In this document: positions 55,119 to 63,804 of the stretch, piece by piece | Position numbering within the stretch: the stretch's first letter is position 1 | How the letters are laid out: each line of letters begins with the position of its first letter | Source of the DNA: Gammaproteobacteria bacterium | GTDB lineage: Bacteria; Pseudomonadota; Gammaproteobacteria; Pseudomonadales; Cellvibrionaceae | DNA: 63,804 nucleotides | Assembly (NCBI GenBank): GCA_021151625.1 | Contig: JAGKWY010000055.1 | Coordinates: 1-63,804, forward strand | Direction of reading: 5' to 3' | Program-made: the position numbers and the translations under genes | The notes under the pieces: model-generated | Database searches by the model: none | The model's input: only the letters and a program-made list of their open reading frames with translations | Told to the model about the DNA's origin: nothing

Positions 55119-57488
55119 GTGAAGCGAAGCCTAATCTACGCCGCTCTTTTCCTTAGCAGCCAGCAAGCCCTGGCCCAAATTCAGGGCCATGTTCGCGATG
55201 AACAGGGCCTGCCGATTACTAATGCAACCGTTGAAGTAGTCGGTACCAAACTCAGCACCCAAACGAATGAACAAGGCGAATTTAGTTTGCCTGCCCAACG
55301 CGATGGTCATATAGAGCTGCATGTGTTCGCCCCTGACTACACCCATGAAACCTTGCACGTGCACAAAGATGACGGCCCGGTAAATCTGGTATTGGCCAAT
55401 ACCACCCTGGAAATCGTGAATGTGATTGGCCTTCCCTGGCACGCATCCAATATGGAGTCTGCCCAGCCAGTAACCGTATTAGACGGTGACACGCTGCGCG
55501 ATCGCCAGGCGTCCACCCTGGGCGAAACCCTCAAATATGAAGTGGGCGTACACTCCAGTTATTACGGCCCGGTTGCGAGCAGCCCGGTTATTCGCGGCCT
55601 TGAAGGCCCGCGCGTATTAATCACCCAAAACGGTCTGGATGCCGGCGACGCATCGCGCGTTGGCCCCGACCACGCGGTAGCCACTGAGGCCTCCACCGCA
55701 CGCCAGATTGAAATCCTGCGCGGCCCGGCCACACTGTTTTACGGCAGCGGTGCCATTGGTGGTGTAGTGAATATTGTGGATGACCGGGTGCCGCGCGGTT
55801 TGGATACCTATGGTGAATGGCGACTGGAACAGGATTCAGTCGCCGACGACAAGCTTGTGTCTGCGAGTGGCAATACTGCACTTGAACTTAATGGCGGGGG
55901 CAGTCTGGGGTTGCATCTCGATGGCTTCTGGCGCGATGCCGGCAACTACAAAATCCCCGGTCCCGCTGAAATTGAAACCGCAGAAGAACATGCGGAAGAA
56001 GGTCATGAACATCATGATAACGGGCGCCTTGCCAATTCATTTGCTGAAGCCCAGGGCGGCAATATTGGTGGCAGTTTTATTATGGATGAAGGATTTGTCG
56101 GTCTCTCTTACGGCCACCTCGAGCGCCAATACGGCATTCCCGGCCACAGCCACGGTGACGAAGAGGCCAATGTCTACGCTGATTTAAAACAGGATCGCGT
56201 GCAACTGATTAGTGAACTGACACTCGATCACGATTTTTTTAGCGCAACCAATACCCGCTTTGGTTTTACTGATTACGAGCATAGTGAAATTGAAAACGGC
56301 GCAATAGGAACAACCTTCCGCAACGAAACCGCGGAAGCGCGCTGGGAATTATTTCATCACCCGATTGCAGAATGGCGCGGTGCGCTCAGCTTTCACTACA
56401 AACACAATGATTTTGAAGCAATTGGCGATGAAGCTTTCACACCACCCAGCAAAACGAGCACGCTCGCATTGGGTTTAATGGAAGAGCGCCACTTTGGCGA
56501 GCTGCTAGTGCAACTGGGTGCCCGCGTTGAACAGGTAACAATTTCTGCTAATAATTTACAACTGGATTTAAACGATCACAGCCATTCAGATGAAGATCAT
56601 CATCAGAGCGAATTTATTCGTGTATTCGATTTTGATCACGAATCCACTCCTTTCAGTGCGTCCGCGGGAGCCGTGTGGGATTTCACTCCCGGCTACAATA
56701 TCGGCCTTTCTTACACGCACGCCGAACGCACTCCATCCGCTGCTGAACTGCTCGCCTTTGGCCCGCATTTGGGTTCAGGTTTGTATGAAGTCGGCGCGAT
56801 TTTAGAATTGCATGAAGCAGCAGATGGTGATTTCCATTTTGATTTGGCACGCACAGACCTGGAACTGGAAACATCCAACAATGTGGATTTATCGCTGCGA
56901 AAATTTGAGGGCGATATTGGGTTTATCCTCAACGCGTTTTACAACCAAATCGATAACTATTACTACCTCTCTGAAACCAATGCAGTTTATGAAACAGAAC
57001 ATGATCATGGCGATGAAACTGGCGCAGAGCATGAGCACGCCGCTGAACTGCCGGTGTTTATTTACCAGGCACGCGATGCGGACCTTTATGGTTTTGAAAG
57101 CGAAATTATCTGGCAAACCACCAGCGCATTAAAACTGAGCTTCACCAGCGATTACACTCGCGCCTCACTTAAAAATGGTGGCGACTTGCCACGCATTCCA
57201 CCACTGCGCATCGGCGCACGTGCCCAATATGAATTAGGTAGTTGGCGCGCCGAGCTGAGCGGCCAGCACTATTTTGAGCAAGATAAAATTGCCGCACTCG
57301 AAACCACCACCGATTCATACACATTGGTCGATGCACAAATCAGTTATGCCTTTAGCGATACTTTAAAAATTTATCTGAAAGGCAACAACCTCACCGACGA
57401 ATACGCACGCGTTCACGCTTCGTTCCTCAAAGATAAAGCTCCCCTGCCTGCCCGCAGTTATGCACTCGGCATTAGCGGCAACTTTTAA
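55119..57488 (+). CDS. Zinc-type TonB-dependent receptor (ZnuD-like)
   Basis: This 789-residue receptor has a signal peptide (LFLSSQQALAQ), an N-terminal carboxypeptidase-regulatory-like domain (IQGHVRDEQGLPITNATVEV), a plug (VIRGLEGPRVLITQNGL, LRGPATLFYGSGAIGGVVNI) and a barrel ending ALGISGNF. Several loops are rich in His, Asp and Glu (HAEEGHEHHDNG, HSHGDEE, DHSHSDEDHHQSE, EHDHGDETGAEHEHAAE), as in the zinc receptor ZnuD. With the Zur box, zinc uptake is the best reading. Translation starts at a GTG with CGAGG upstream. The AztD-like gene follows by 23 bp. Confidence 0.92.
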   Translation: MKRSLIYAALFLSSQQALAQIQGHVRDEQGLPITNATVEVVGTKLSTQTNEQGEFSLPAQRDGHIELHVFAPDYTHETLHVHKDDGPVNLVLANTTLEIVNVIGLPWHASNMESAQPVTVLDGDTLRDRQASTLGETLKYEVGVHSSYYGPVASSPVIRGLEGPRVLITQNGLDAGDASRVGPDHAVATEASTARQIEILRGPATLFYGSGAIGGVVNIVDDRVPRGLDTYGEWRLEQDSVADDKLVSASGNTALELNGGGSLGLHLDGFWRDAGNYKIPGPAEIETAEEHAEEGHEHHDNGRLANSFAEAQGGNIGGSFIMDEGFVGLSYGHLERQYGIPGHSHGDEEANVYADLKQDRVQLISELTLDHDFFSATNTRFGFTDYEHSEIENGAIGTTFRNETAEARWELFHHPIAEWRGALSFHYKHNDFEAIGDEAFTPPSKTSTLALGLMEERHFGELLVQLGARVEQVTISANNLQLDLNDHSHSDEDHHQSEFIRVFDFDHESTPFSASAGAVWDFTPGYNIGLSYTHAERTPSAAELLAFGPHLGSGLYEVGAILELHEAADGDFHFDLARTDLELETSNNVDLSLRKFEGDIGFILNAFYNQIDNYYYLSETNAVYETEHDHGDETGAEHEHAAELPVFIYQARDADLYGFESEIIWQTTSALKLSFTSDYTRASLKNGGDLPRIPPLRIGARAQYELGSWRAELSGQHYFEQDKIAALETTTDSYTLVDAQISYAFSDTLKIYLKGNNLTDEYARVHASFLKDKAPLPARSYALGISGNF

Positions 57489-57511
57489 GGTTTCCCTTAC
57501 AAAAGGTATTG

Positions 57512-58846
57512 ATGATGTTACAAGCAATAGTTAATAACCCGGCAAAGTTACACTCCTGGATTTTTGCGCTGGCAATTCCCGCTGCTTTAACCGCTTGCGG
57601 TGGTGGCGATACAAAAATCGTCGAGCGCGACCCCATACCTATCGAAAATGATCACGATCATGACGATGACGATTTAACGCAAGGCCGTTTACTGGTTGCG
57701 ATTAAAGATCAACCCAAAGTCAGCATTTGGGATATTAAAGATGCAGCCTTGCTAGAGGAATACACACTCACTGAACCTGCTAATGCACTCTATGCCAGCC
57801 CAAGTTATCGCTATGGCTTTGTTATGCAAAGACTCACTAATAAGGTAAATGTGGTAGACAGCGGTTTATCGCAAGAGGATCACGGCAATCATAAAGACGA
57901 TATTATCGAAGCTCCACGCATGATGGCATTTGGCACCGACAAAACTCGCCCAACCCATTTCACCGGCACAGAAACACAATCGGTTATTTTTTACGATGGC
58001 AATGGCGATACCAGTACACCGGCACAGGTGGGTGTGTTTACAGAGGCCGACATTAAAAGCAATTCTGCGGGCAACAAGCTTGAATACACCACCCATATGC
58101 ATGGAGCGGCACAAGCGCGCGACAATTACTTGCTCTCTACTATTCGCGACCCATTAACAACGAGCACTCTGCCTGACAAAGTAGGTTTATATAAAGCAGC
58201 TAATGGTATTTACAGCGAGCAACAAGTATTTACTGAAACTTGCCCTGGCCTGCATGGTAGCGCGCAAAACGAAACGCAAATTGCGTTCGGCTGCACCGAT
58301 GGTGTTTTAGTTATTACGCAAACCGGTGATAGTTTCAGTGCTAAAAAAATTGCCAACCCTGCAACCATTACCGGCGCTGCGCGCATAGGTACAGTGTTGG
58401 GTAATGAGCACAACACAGAATTTGTTGGCATTGCCTCTGGCCAATTCTTTGCAATTAATACAACAACTGCCGCGATAACGCCGCTAAGTTGGTTAGCTAC
58501 TGGAGTTACCGACACAACTGCACTGGCTTACGGATTTGCCGATGAAGGCGAATTATTTGTGATTCTGGATAACAAGGGCTGGTTGACGCTACTAAACACC
58601 AACAACTGGAGTATCAGCACCCGCATCCAGGCCATTACCAGTAATTTGAGTGCATTGCCAACGGGCAGCCGGTTTGAACTGGCATTAACACCCGGACATA
58701 CAGTTTATGTAAGTGACCCGATTGCCAACCAGATAAAAAAAATTGATTTGGATGAAGCAAAAGTTACTGGCAGCCTGCAACTTACCAGTACCCCGGCAAA
58801 AATTGTTTGGCTCGGCATTGCTGAACCTGCGGGCAATCACCACTAA
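57512..58846 (+). CDS. AztD-like zinc-binding lipoprotein (beta-propeller)
   Basis: This roughly 444-residue protein has a lipobox (ALTACGGG), so it should be a lipoprotein, then an acidic His-rich segment (ENDHDHDDDDLTQG). The body has beta-propeller repeats; QGRLLVAIKDQPKVSIWDI, SPSYRYGFVMQRL, DSGLSQEDHGNH and RPTHF match AztD, a periplasmic zinc chaperone. It would pass or store zinc after uptake through the receptor encoded 23 bp upstream. Adjacent ATGs at 57512 and 57515 follow AAAAGG; either may be the start. Placement of the Cys for lipidation is visible. Confidence 0.88.
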   Translation: MMLQAIVNNPAKLHSWIFALAIPAALTACGGGDTKIVERDPIPIENDHDHDDDDLTQGRLLVAIKDQPKVSIWDIKDAALLEEYTLTEPANALYASPSYRYGFVMQRLTNKVNVVDSGLSQEDHGNHKDDIIEAPRMMAFGTDKTRPTHFTGTETQSVIFYDGNGDTSTPAQVGVFTEADIKSNSAGNKLEYTTHMHGAAQARDNYLLSTIRDPLTTSTLPDKVGLYKAANGIYSEQQVFTETCPGLHGSAQNETQIAFGCTDGVLVITQTGDSFSAKKIANPATITGAARIGTVLGNEHNTEFVGIASGQFFAINTTTAAITPLSWLATGVTDTTALAYGFADEGELFVILDNKGWLTLLNTNNWSISTRIQAITSNLSALPTGSRFELALTPGHTVYVSDPIANQIKKIDLDEAKVTGSLQLTSTPAKIVWLGIAEPAGNHH

Positions 58847-58906
58847 CCTATCACGAGGGTAAGGATCGGGAGGAGGACAGTGCAAAGGATTGCGACGGTA
58901 AAATTA

Positions 58907-59785
58907 TTACGATCGGGGAATGGGTGGCGTAGTTAATTTAATTACCCGCCGCTGGTGGCTTTTCAGTAAATCCAATCCCCAGCGATAACGTGGAATGCTG
59001 TTAAACAACTCGTCAAAACTGCCATCCGCCAGTGCCAGCGTCAAACCTTTTTCCAAACGCGCCGCCAGGGCTTTATTATTTTTATTGACGAAGAAGTAAA
59101 CCTCATTGGGATAATTAAGCATGAGCTTCTGCTCGATTTGCAGTTCCAGTTCCGGGTAAAAATTTACCTCCGATTGAATTTGGTAAAGCCCGCGAGAAAA
59201 ATAATCAAACCGGCCCGCTGCCAGCATTTTAAATAATTTGCCATAGCCAACCACTTCAACCAGTGGCAAATTATTTTCACGCATAATGACAGCATCTACC
59301 CATTGGGAGCTCATGCCGCCTTTTAGTTTGCGCAAATCATCAAGCGATTTAATTGCCGAGAAACGCGCCTGCTCATTTTTGCGAATTAACAACAAGCGGT
59401 AATTATTTAAATCTTTCAGTAGCGATATCCGTACCGGCAACATATCCCGTTCAAACTCGGCCTCAGTCGGCGTCCAGAGTAGATCCACCTTGCCTTGCAT
59501 TAAGGCCGTACGCAAACGTTTATCGACCAGGCGATGATCTGCTTCAACCAATTGATAGGCACCATAAATCGGTTCTGTTTTATCCAGGGCCAATATCAGC
59601 AATTGGGAGAAATAATAATCTTCGTGGTTGATATCCTTTGAGCTGGATTGGGGAATAACAATGCGCGTGACCACCGGAGCCATTACCGATAAAGGCTCAG
59701 CCGCATACGCAACAAGCGCGAGCTTGCTGTAGATAAGAATGGTTGATAGAAAAGGCGCTATAAGGTTAAACATCAACCTCTGCAT
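58907..59785 (-). CDS. Periplasmic binding-fold (SBP_bac_3-like) protein 2
   Basis: This 292-residue protein is a paralogue of the gene at 30063: it shares KMLAAGRFDYFSRGLYQI and a closing segment YFFVNKNNKALAARLEKGL. It has a signal peptide (LALVAYAAE). The ATG at 59785 has AAGGTGA upstream, better than the GTG nine bases earlier. No transport genes are adjacent. The ligand is unknown; the family often binds polar amino acids or acts as an input to a sensor. Confidence 0.78.
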   Translation of the reverse strand: MQRLMFNLIAPFLSTILIYSKLALVAYAAEPLSVMAPVVTRIVIPQSSSKDINHEDYYFSQLLILALDKTEPIYGAYQLVEADHRLVDKRLRTALMQGKVDLLWTPTEAEFERDMLPVRISLLKDLNNYRLLLIRKNEQARFSAIKSLDDLRKLKGGMSSQWVDAVIMRENNLPLVEVVGYGKLFKMLAAGRFDYFSRGLYQIQSEVNFYPELELQIEQKLMLNYPNEVYFFVNKNNKALAARLEKGLTLALADGSFDELFNSIPRYRWGLDLLKSHQRRVIKLTTPPIPRS

Positions 59786-59836
59786 GATACTCACCTTATT
59801 ATTATTGGCATTGCCGTTCCCTAGTATAAAGGTGGA

Positions 59837-60367
59837 TTAGCGACTTGCCACCATAGTATCTGCAGGCTGGGTTGAATTATTGAGTGCAATAACAAGTTGC
59901 TGAGTGTGATACCAGCGCTGCATTAAGGCCGGCAGAGTTTGTTCGGCGTAAGCGCGAACTTGTAGGTTTTCTGAAAACATAGCTTTGCGCGTAATACGCA
60001 CCAAGCGCTTTAACTCAGCAGCGCGTTTATGGGCATAAGCCGTATCAAAAGTCTCGCCTTTGCGAATAAAAACATAGGCATTGCGTTGCTGCCGCTCATC
60101 CAAAACAATTCCTTCCTGCTGCGCCAGCGACTCAAGTTGTGCCTGAACTACAGGCTGCTTATCCAGAATACCTTGTGCGTAAGCTCTAACCTGAGCCGAC
60201 TCGGTGGTTTTCAAAGCAAGTTCAGCAGCAGCAGCTTCACTCCTGCTTTTGGCTGATGCAAATTGAATGAAATCAGCAGCAATAAGCTCATCAGCCAACG
60301 CCGCTTGACCAGACCAACTGACCAATAACCAGAATATACCTGCAAGAACCAATTTCACGCGTTTCAT
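59837..60367 (-). CDS. Secreted DUF4142-like protein
   Basis: This 176-residue exported protein has a signal peptide (LLVSWSGQAALADE) and a helical region with ADFIQFASAKSRSEAAAAEL and VRAYAQGILDKQPVVQAQLE, consistent with DUF4142, a ferritin-like helical bundle without assigned function. The ATG at 60367 is preferred over an upstream GTG (GTGAGA leader). Confidence 0.65.
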   Translation of the reverse strand: MKRVKLVLAGIFWLLVSWSGQAALADELIAADFIQFASAKSRSEAAAAELALKTTESAQVRAYAQGILDKQPVVQAQLESLAQQEGIVLDERQQRNAYVFIRKGETFDTAYAHKRAAELKRLVRITRKAMFSENLQVRAYAEQTLPALMQRWYHTQQLVIALNNSTQPADTMVASR

Positions 60368-60519
60368 TCTCACCCTTATCCGCTACTTGTTATGTAAAAC
60401 AGAAAACCTGATGTTCAGGTTTCATCATGCGATAAGGAGAACAAAGAGGATATGCGTGGAACTACTCAGATGCCTGAGTAATATGCGTGTTTTAGGGACG
60501 AGAGAGGGAAAGGAAAACA

Positions 60520-60550
60520 AAAACGCCGCTGGCAATAGCGGCGTTTTAAT
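60520..60550 (-). terminator. Terminator of the S8 peptidase gene
   Basis: AAAACGCCGCT pairs with AGCGGCGTTTT with a 6-base loop, followed by a T-rich stretch on the minus strand. Confidence 0.92.
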
Positions 60551-60563
60551 CCAATGGGATTGG

Positions 60564-63500
60564 TTATTGGTGCTGAACAAAACGCCTGAGTATAAGTCCC
60601 GCCAGCAACAGCAATAGCCAGGCACTGCTATTTCCACCACCACCACCGGAACCACCACCCGCATTTCCACCACTGTTACCCGACCCTGAAACAGCACTCG
60701 ACGAGAAGCTTTGCGGATTGGGATCAATAACCAACTGTTGACTGGCTGTTACTGCATTGCCAGATTTATCAGTAGCGGTCCATTTGATCGTATGAGTGCC
60801 CACCGCGAAAGGCCCTTTGTGACTTGCGCTGGCCACAATAGCGCCATCCACCAGATCCACCGCCGTTGCTTCACCCAGAACTACCGGGGTAAGTGAGGAT
60901 GTAGCAGTAATACGAATATCCGCAGGTACCGTCAAACCGGGTGGAGTGGTATCGCGAATAGTGAGCGACTGGATTGCTTCAGTAATTTTCCCAATGGCAT
61001 TTTTGGCTTGCCAGCGAATTGGATGAGTACCCAACGCATAGGGTCCCAGGTTAGTGGTCGATGCAATAACAGTTTGCCCCTTGCTGTCTTTGGCAATGAC
61101 AGGCGATAAGGTAAACGCGGTCAATGGGCCCGTTGCTTCTACTGTTAATGCAGGTAACGACTCAAATACGGGCGCAGGTTCCGAATTGTTTCCAATAATC
61201 GCCACGCCGTTCAAGGTTTGCACCAGCTTTACACCCTGATTATTAGCAAGTGTAATACGCAACGATAAAAGTTTTTCACCGGTAACATCTGGTAACCGCG
61301 CTACTATCTGGCCAGCCTGAGTTTCACTTGACAATTCCTCCCAATGCACAACTTGCGACGGAGTTTCAGTAAACGCTTTTCCCAAGGCATATTCAATTTT
61401 TACGCTCTTGGGTAATCCGGATTTAGACCGGGGATCATCCCGCGCCTGCAGTTGCAAAGTAATACTGTTACCAGTCAACATGCGCGACAGTTTTCCATCG
61501 CTGAACAACGCAAGTTGTATCATAAGCGGTGAGTCAAGCGAATCGCTCGCTTTGTCTGCCGCTGCTCGATTCATTTCCACCGCGAAGCTGGAGGTGTATG
61601 TCTCGCCGCGGAAGCGAGTGGGAAAATCAAATTCCCAACGTTGATTAGCACAGAGATCAAATTTTAAATCCGGATTAAAATCGCTCACATGGGTGACACC
61701 AGAATCAAGCAGAGTTTGGTTACATAATGCTCGATAATTAACAGCTTCAAAAAATATGTTTTGCTGTGAGTCACGAAGTACTCCAAAACCGAAGCCGAAA
61801 TTGTTCACATCAAGAATATTCAATTTTTTCCAAGTGTGACTGTAGCTCAAACTGCCTGCAAAAAAATAACCGCTATCGTCAACTACCAATTCACGCGTAT
61901 CGCTCTGATATAACCGATCCTCCAGGAAGCTCGTACCAGCGTCTCGCATCTTGGTAAAAGACGAGGGGCTTTCAAACGCTATTGGGCCTGTAGAAAATAC
62001 CTGCCCTGACCATTCTTGGGAGTCAGTGGTAGGTGCCGTATTAAAACTGAAAACCGGAAATCTATCGCCTTGCACAAAGGTAGATTGTTGGCTGTAGATA
62101 TTGAAGTTAACCGGTGCGTAATAAGTGTCCAGACTGGTCGCCATATTCCAAGTGGCCAGATCTGGAGCAGCCAATGACTGCAGTTGTTTCAGCGCTGTTT
62201 CCGTGGTTACTCCGCGCTTCAAACGGAAAGAATCTGCATAATGCAGTGTCATCTCCGCTGACGTACGTGCATCGAAATCCAGTGTCTGATTAGCGTTAAT
62301 CCCCTGTAAAAATTGTTTTTGCAAAAAGTAATAATCAACGTTAGCACTCGTTGATTCCTTGTCCTTAAATAAAATGGAGGTATTCACCTTTATTTTCTCC
62401 GACGAGCGAGAAAACTTGAAAAGCAACCCGTTGGAGTTAGGAATTGACATAGATTGGTTGATACGGGAACCTTCGCGCGCCCAGGATAAATCACTGACCG
62501 AACTATGTAAGCGTGACGGCGCCACGGGGTTACCTCGGGGATCAATCACTTGCCCAAGCCTAATCTCATATACTGCCGACGCAGGAGAAATAGCTACGCT
62601 TGTTTCCTTTTCTAACTGGATATCTTCGGTAAACACCATTGTTTGGCTAGAAGAGCACCCCTCTTCATAAAACGCAGTGACTAAGTGATAACTTCCCGGC
62701 CGGAGATACAGTGCCTCTGGCACAGGTAAATTATCTTGGAGGGACCTATCGCACTGGTATAGAGACCAATTAAAACTACTTCCGTCATCTCTTGCCAACA
62801 AAACGGAATAGGGTTGTCCACCCCATTTAATGCTCAGTAATGCTGCCTTGGAAAACACTAGCGGCAAATTCATTGTTTGGCCATTAACCTGCAAACCAGG
62901 AGTTACACGGTGATGTAACGATTTTGATTCTGCGAAAGGTAAAGTCGCAGTGTCCGCGTTAAATTGAAAAGAAAGAGTAGCGGAACTGCCCGGTGTTAAA
63001 CTTATGCTTGAAGGCACATTAACAGTGGCGCCGAGAGGTAAATCAGTGGGGCCAGAGAAGGTGATCGCCTGTGCAGTAATACCAATGTTTTTCACTCGAA
63101 CGCTAAGATCGCGCGAAAATTGTGGCTGCTGCAAATCAATTCGTCCGGCAGATAGTAAGCGCGGCGACACAAGTAGTTTAGTATTAACCGCCGCCTTTAA
63201 TTTCATCGCTCCAGCACCTTGGACGAAAACATCACCGCCCAAATCAGAAGCACTCGAAATTAATAAATCTTTTATTTCAGCAGCAGTCAGTTGCGGATAA
63301 TACTGTTTTAACAATGCAGCTCCACCCGCGACATGAGGCGTAGCCATACTGGTACCGCTTTTGACCGAATAACCAGCGCCCGGTGCCGCAGAGTTAATGT
63401 CCACCCCCGGCGCAACGATTTCAGGTTTAACATAATTCCCCCCGGCGATAGGTCCGCGCGAGCTAAAGTCAGCAACGTAACCCATAGCATTGGTAGCACC

Positions 63501-63804
63501 GACGGTTAGCACATGCTCCGCATTACCCGGCATGCCGATCGTTGAGTAATCACGTCCCGAATTACCTGCCGCTACGACCACCAAGGTTCCCGCCTGCATA
63601 GCGTTATTGGCCGCTTCCGATAATGGCGAATCCGGGCCACCGGTCCCACCCAGACTCATATTCACAATATCGATTTGATCTTGCGTGGCTGGATCACCAT
63701 CGGGATCTACCGCTTTTTCCAGCGCAGCAATAATTCCACTATTGGAACCATAACCGGAATCGCTCAGCACTTTATAGGCATAGAGTTGCGCATCCGGCGC
63801 TACA
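60564..63804 (-). CDS. S8 (subtilisin-like) peptidase with GlyGly-CTERM tail, 5' end outside window
   Basis: This is the last 1079 codons of a large exported peptidase. The frame is open to the window edge (VAPDAQLYAYKVLSDSGYGS). The catalytic Ser is in SGTSMATPHVAGGAALLKQY and the oxyanion Asn in VVVAAGNSGRD; the catalytic Asp and His lie beyond the window. A long C-terminal region includes beta-sandwich, HYR-like repeats (TIRDTTPPGLTVPADIRITA, AFTLSPVIAKDS) and a Gly/Ser-rich GlyGly-CTERM tail (GGGSGGGGGNSS, membrane helix, LRRFVQHQ). Such tails are cut by rhombosortase after export. It probably degrades extracellular protein. Confidence 0.9.
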   Translation of the reverse strand, partial: VAPDAQLYAYKVLSDSGYGSNSGIIAALEKAVDPDGDPATQDQIDIVNMSLGGTGGPDSPLSEAANNAMQAGTLVVVAAGNSGRDYSTIGMPGNAEHVLTVGATNAMGYVADFSSRGPIAGGNYVKPEIVAPGVDINSAAPGAGYSVKSGTSMATPHVAGGAALLKQYYPQLTAAEIKDLLISSASDLGGDVFVQGAGAMKLKAAVNTKLLVSPRLLSAGRIDLQQPQFSRDLSVRVKNIGITAQAITFSGPTDLPLGATVNVPSSISLTPGSSATLSFQFNADTATLPFAESKSLHHRVTPGLQVNGQTMNLPLVFSKAALLSIKWGGQPYSVLLARDDGSSFNWSLYQCDRSLQDNLPVPEALYLRPGSYHLVTAFYEEGCSSSQTMVFTEDIQLEKETSVAISPASAVYEIRLGQVIDPRGNPVAPSRLHSSVSDLSWAREGSRINQSMSIPNSNGLLFKFSRSSEKIKVNTSILFKDKESTSANVDYYFLQKQFLQGINANQTLDFDARTSAEMTLHYADSFRLKRGVTTETALKQLQSLAAPDLATWNMATSLDTYYAPVNFNIYSQQSTFVQGDRFPVFSFNTAPTTDSQEWSGQVFSTGPIAFESPSSFTKMRDAGTSFLEDRLYQSDTRELVVDDSGYFFAGSLSYSHTWKKLNILDVNNFGFGFGVLRDSQQNIFFEAVNYRALCNQTLLDSGVTHVSDFNPDLKFDLCANQRWEFDFPTRFRGETYTSSFAVEMNRAAADKASDSLDSPLMIQLALFSDGKLSRMLTGNSITLQLQARDDPRSKSGLPKSVKIEYALGKAFTETPSQVVHWEELSSETQAGQIVARLPDVTGEKLLSLRITLANNQGVKLVQTLNGVAIIGNNSEPAPVFESLPALTVEATGPLTAFTLSPVIAKDSKGQTVIASTTNLGPYALGTHPIRWQAKNAIGKITEAIQSLTIRDTTPPGLTVPADIRITATSSLTPVVLGEATAVDLVDGAIVASASHKGPFAVGTHTIKWTATDKSGNAVTASQQLVIDPNPQSFSSSAVSGSGNSGGNAGGGSGGGGGNSSAWLLLLLAGLILRRFVQHQ

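Noticed and set aside
1..63804. CRISPR arrays, tRNA or rRNA genes, integrases or IS elements
   Set aside because: No regularly spaced repeats with unique spacers, tRNA cloverleafs, rRNA-like sequence or transposase motifs were seen by eye; a covariance-model scan would be needed to exclude short RNAs.

Overview
The window looks like chromosome from a Cellvibrio-like member of the Gammaproteobacteria (Cellvibrionaceae). The evidence is moderate GC, multi-modular secreted polysaccharide lyases with long polyserine linkers, many TonB-dependent receptors with their own tonB-exbB-exbD genes, a GH97 glucosidase, and PEP-CTERM and GlyGly-CTERM tails. I see no rRNA, tRNA, CRISPR array, transposase or prophage. 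This assignment is inference; no database was searched.

Layout. 1-6.0 kb: sulfate uptake (porin 3' end, sbp, cysT, cysW, cysA) followed by a broken SfnR-like sigma-54 activator. 6.1-12.2 kb: a TonB-dependent receptor, a chromate resistance pair (chrB-chrA) and a convergent FAD/NAD(P)-binding protein. 12.3-14.3 kb: tonB-exbB-exbD on the minus strand. 14.9-18.8 kb: O-acetylhomoserine sulfhydrylase, a small membrane protein, a 1-Cys peroxiredoxin with a damaged 5' end and a TauE/SafE exporter. 19.2-24.3 kb: a PEP-CTERM protein and a 1493-residue pectate lyase with two PL1 catalytic domains. 24.4-36.9 kb: a transaldolase-like protein, a GAF-PAS-GGDEF-EAL protein, GH97, a periplasmic binding-fold protein, a small HTH protein, CorA, a pentapeptide-repeat nucleotide cyclase and two paralogous LuxR-type regulators. 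37-44.2 kb: an animal-type haem peroxidase, a Sir2 deacetylase, EttA, a NhaD-type antiporter and a binding-fold/PDC sensor protein. 44.3-54.3 kb: cobyric acid synthase (cobQ), an MprF/AcvB lysyl-lipid pair, a secreted CBM5/12-CxxCH protein, a truncated cobO and a broken btuB downstream of a clear cobalamin riboswitch. 54.4-58.8 kb: an RDD protein, then a zinc locus (Zur box, His-rich TonB receptor, AztD-like lipoprotein). 58.9 kb to the end: another binding-fold protein, a DUF4142 protein and the 3' part of a large S8 peptidase.

How the genes work together. Several sets form nutrient-acquisition units: sulfate import with downstream sulfur assimilation, cobalamin uptake and adenosylation, zinc uptake, and pectin or glucan breakdown, with TonB-ExbB-ExbD energising the outer-membrane receptors. 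MprF and AcvB form a plausible make-and-remove pair for lysyl-phosphatidylglycerol.

The most striking pattern is a set of damaged genes. The SfnR-like regulator and btuB have lost internal segments with a frameshift, cobO has lost its 3' end and runs in frame into the next gene, the peroxiredoxin has a frameshifted N terminus, and nhaD lacks a canonical start codon. Whether this is real gene decay or assembly error must be settled from reads. Other items worth a second look are the in-frame 21-bp triplication in front of the cobQ Walker A motif, the CBM5/12-CxxCH protein, the two-headed pectate lyase, and a transaldolase that has lost expected phosphate-binding residues.
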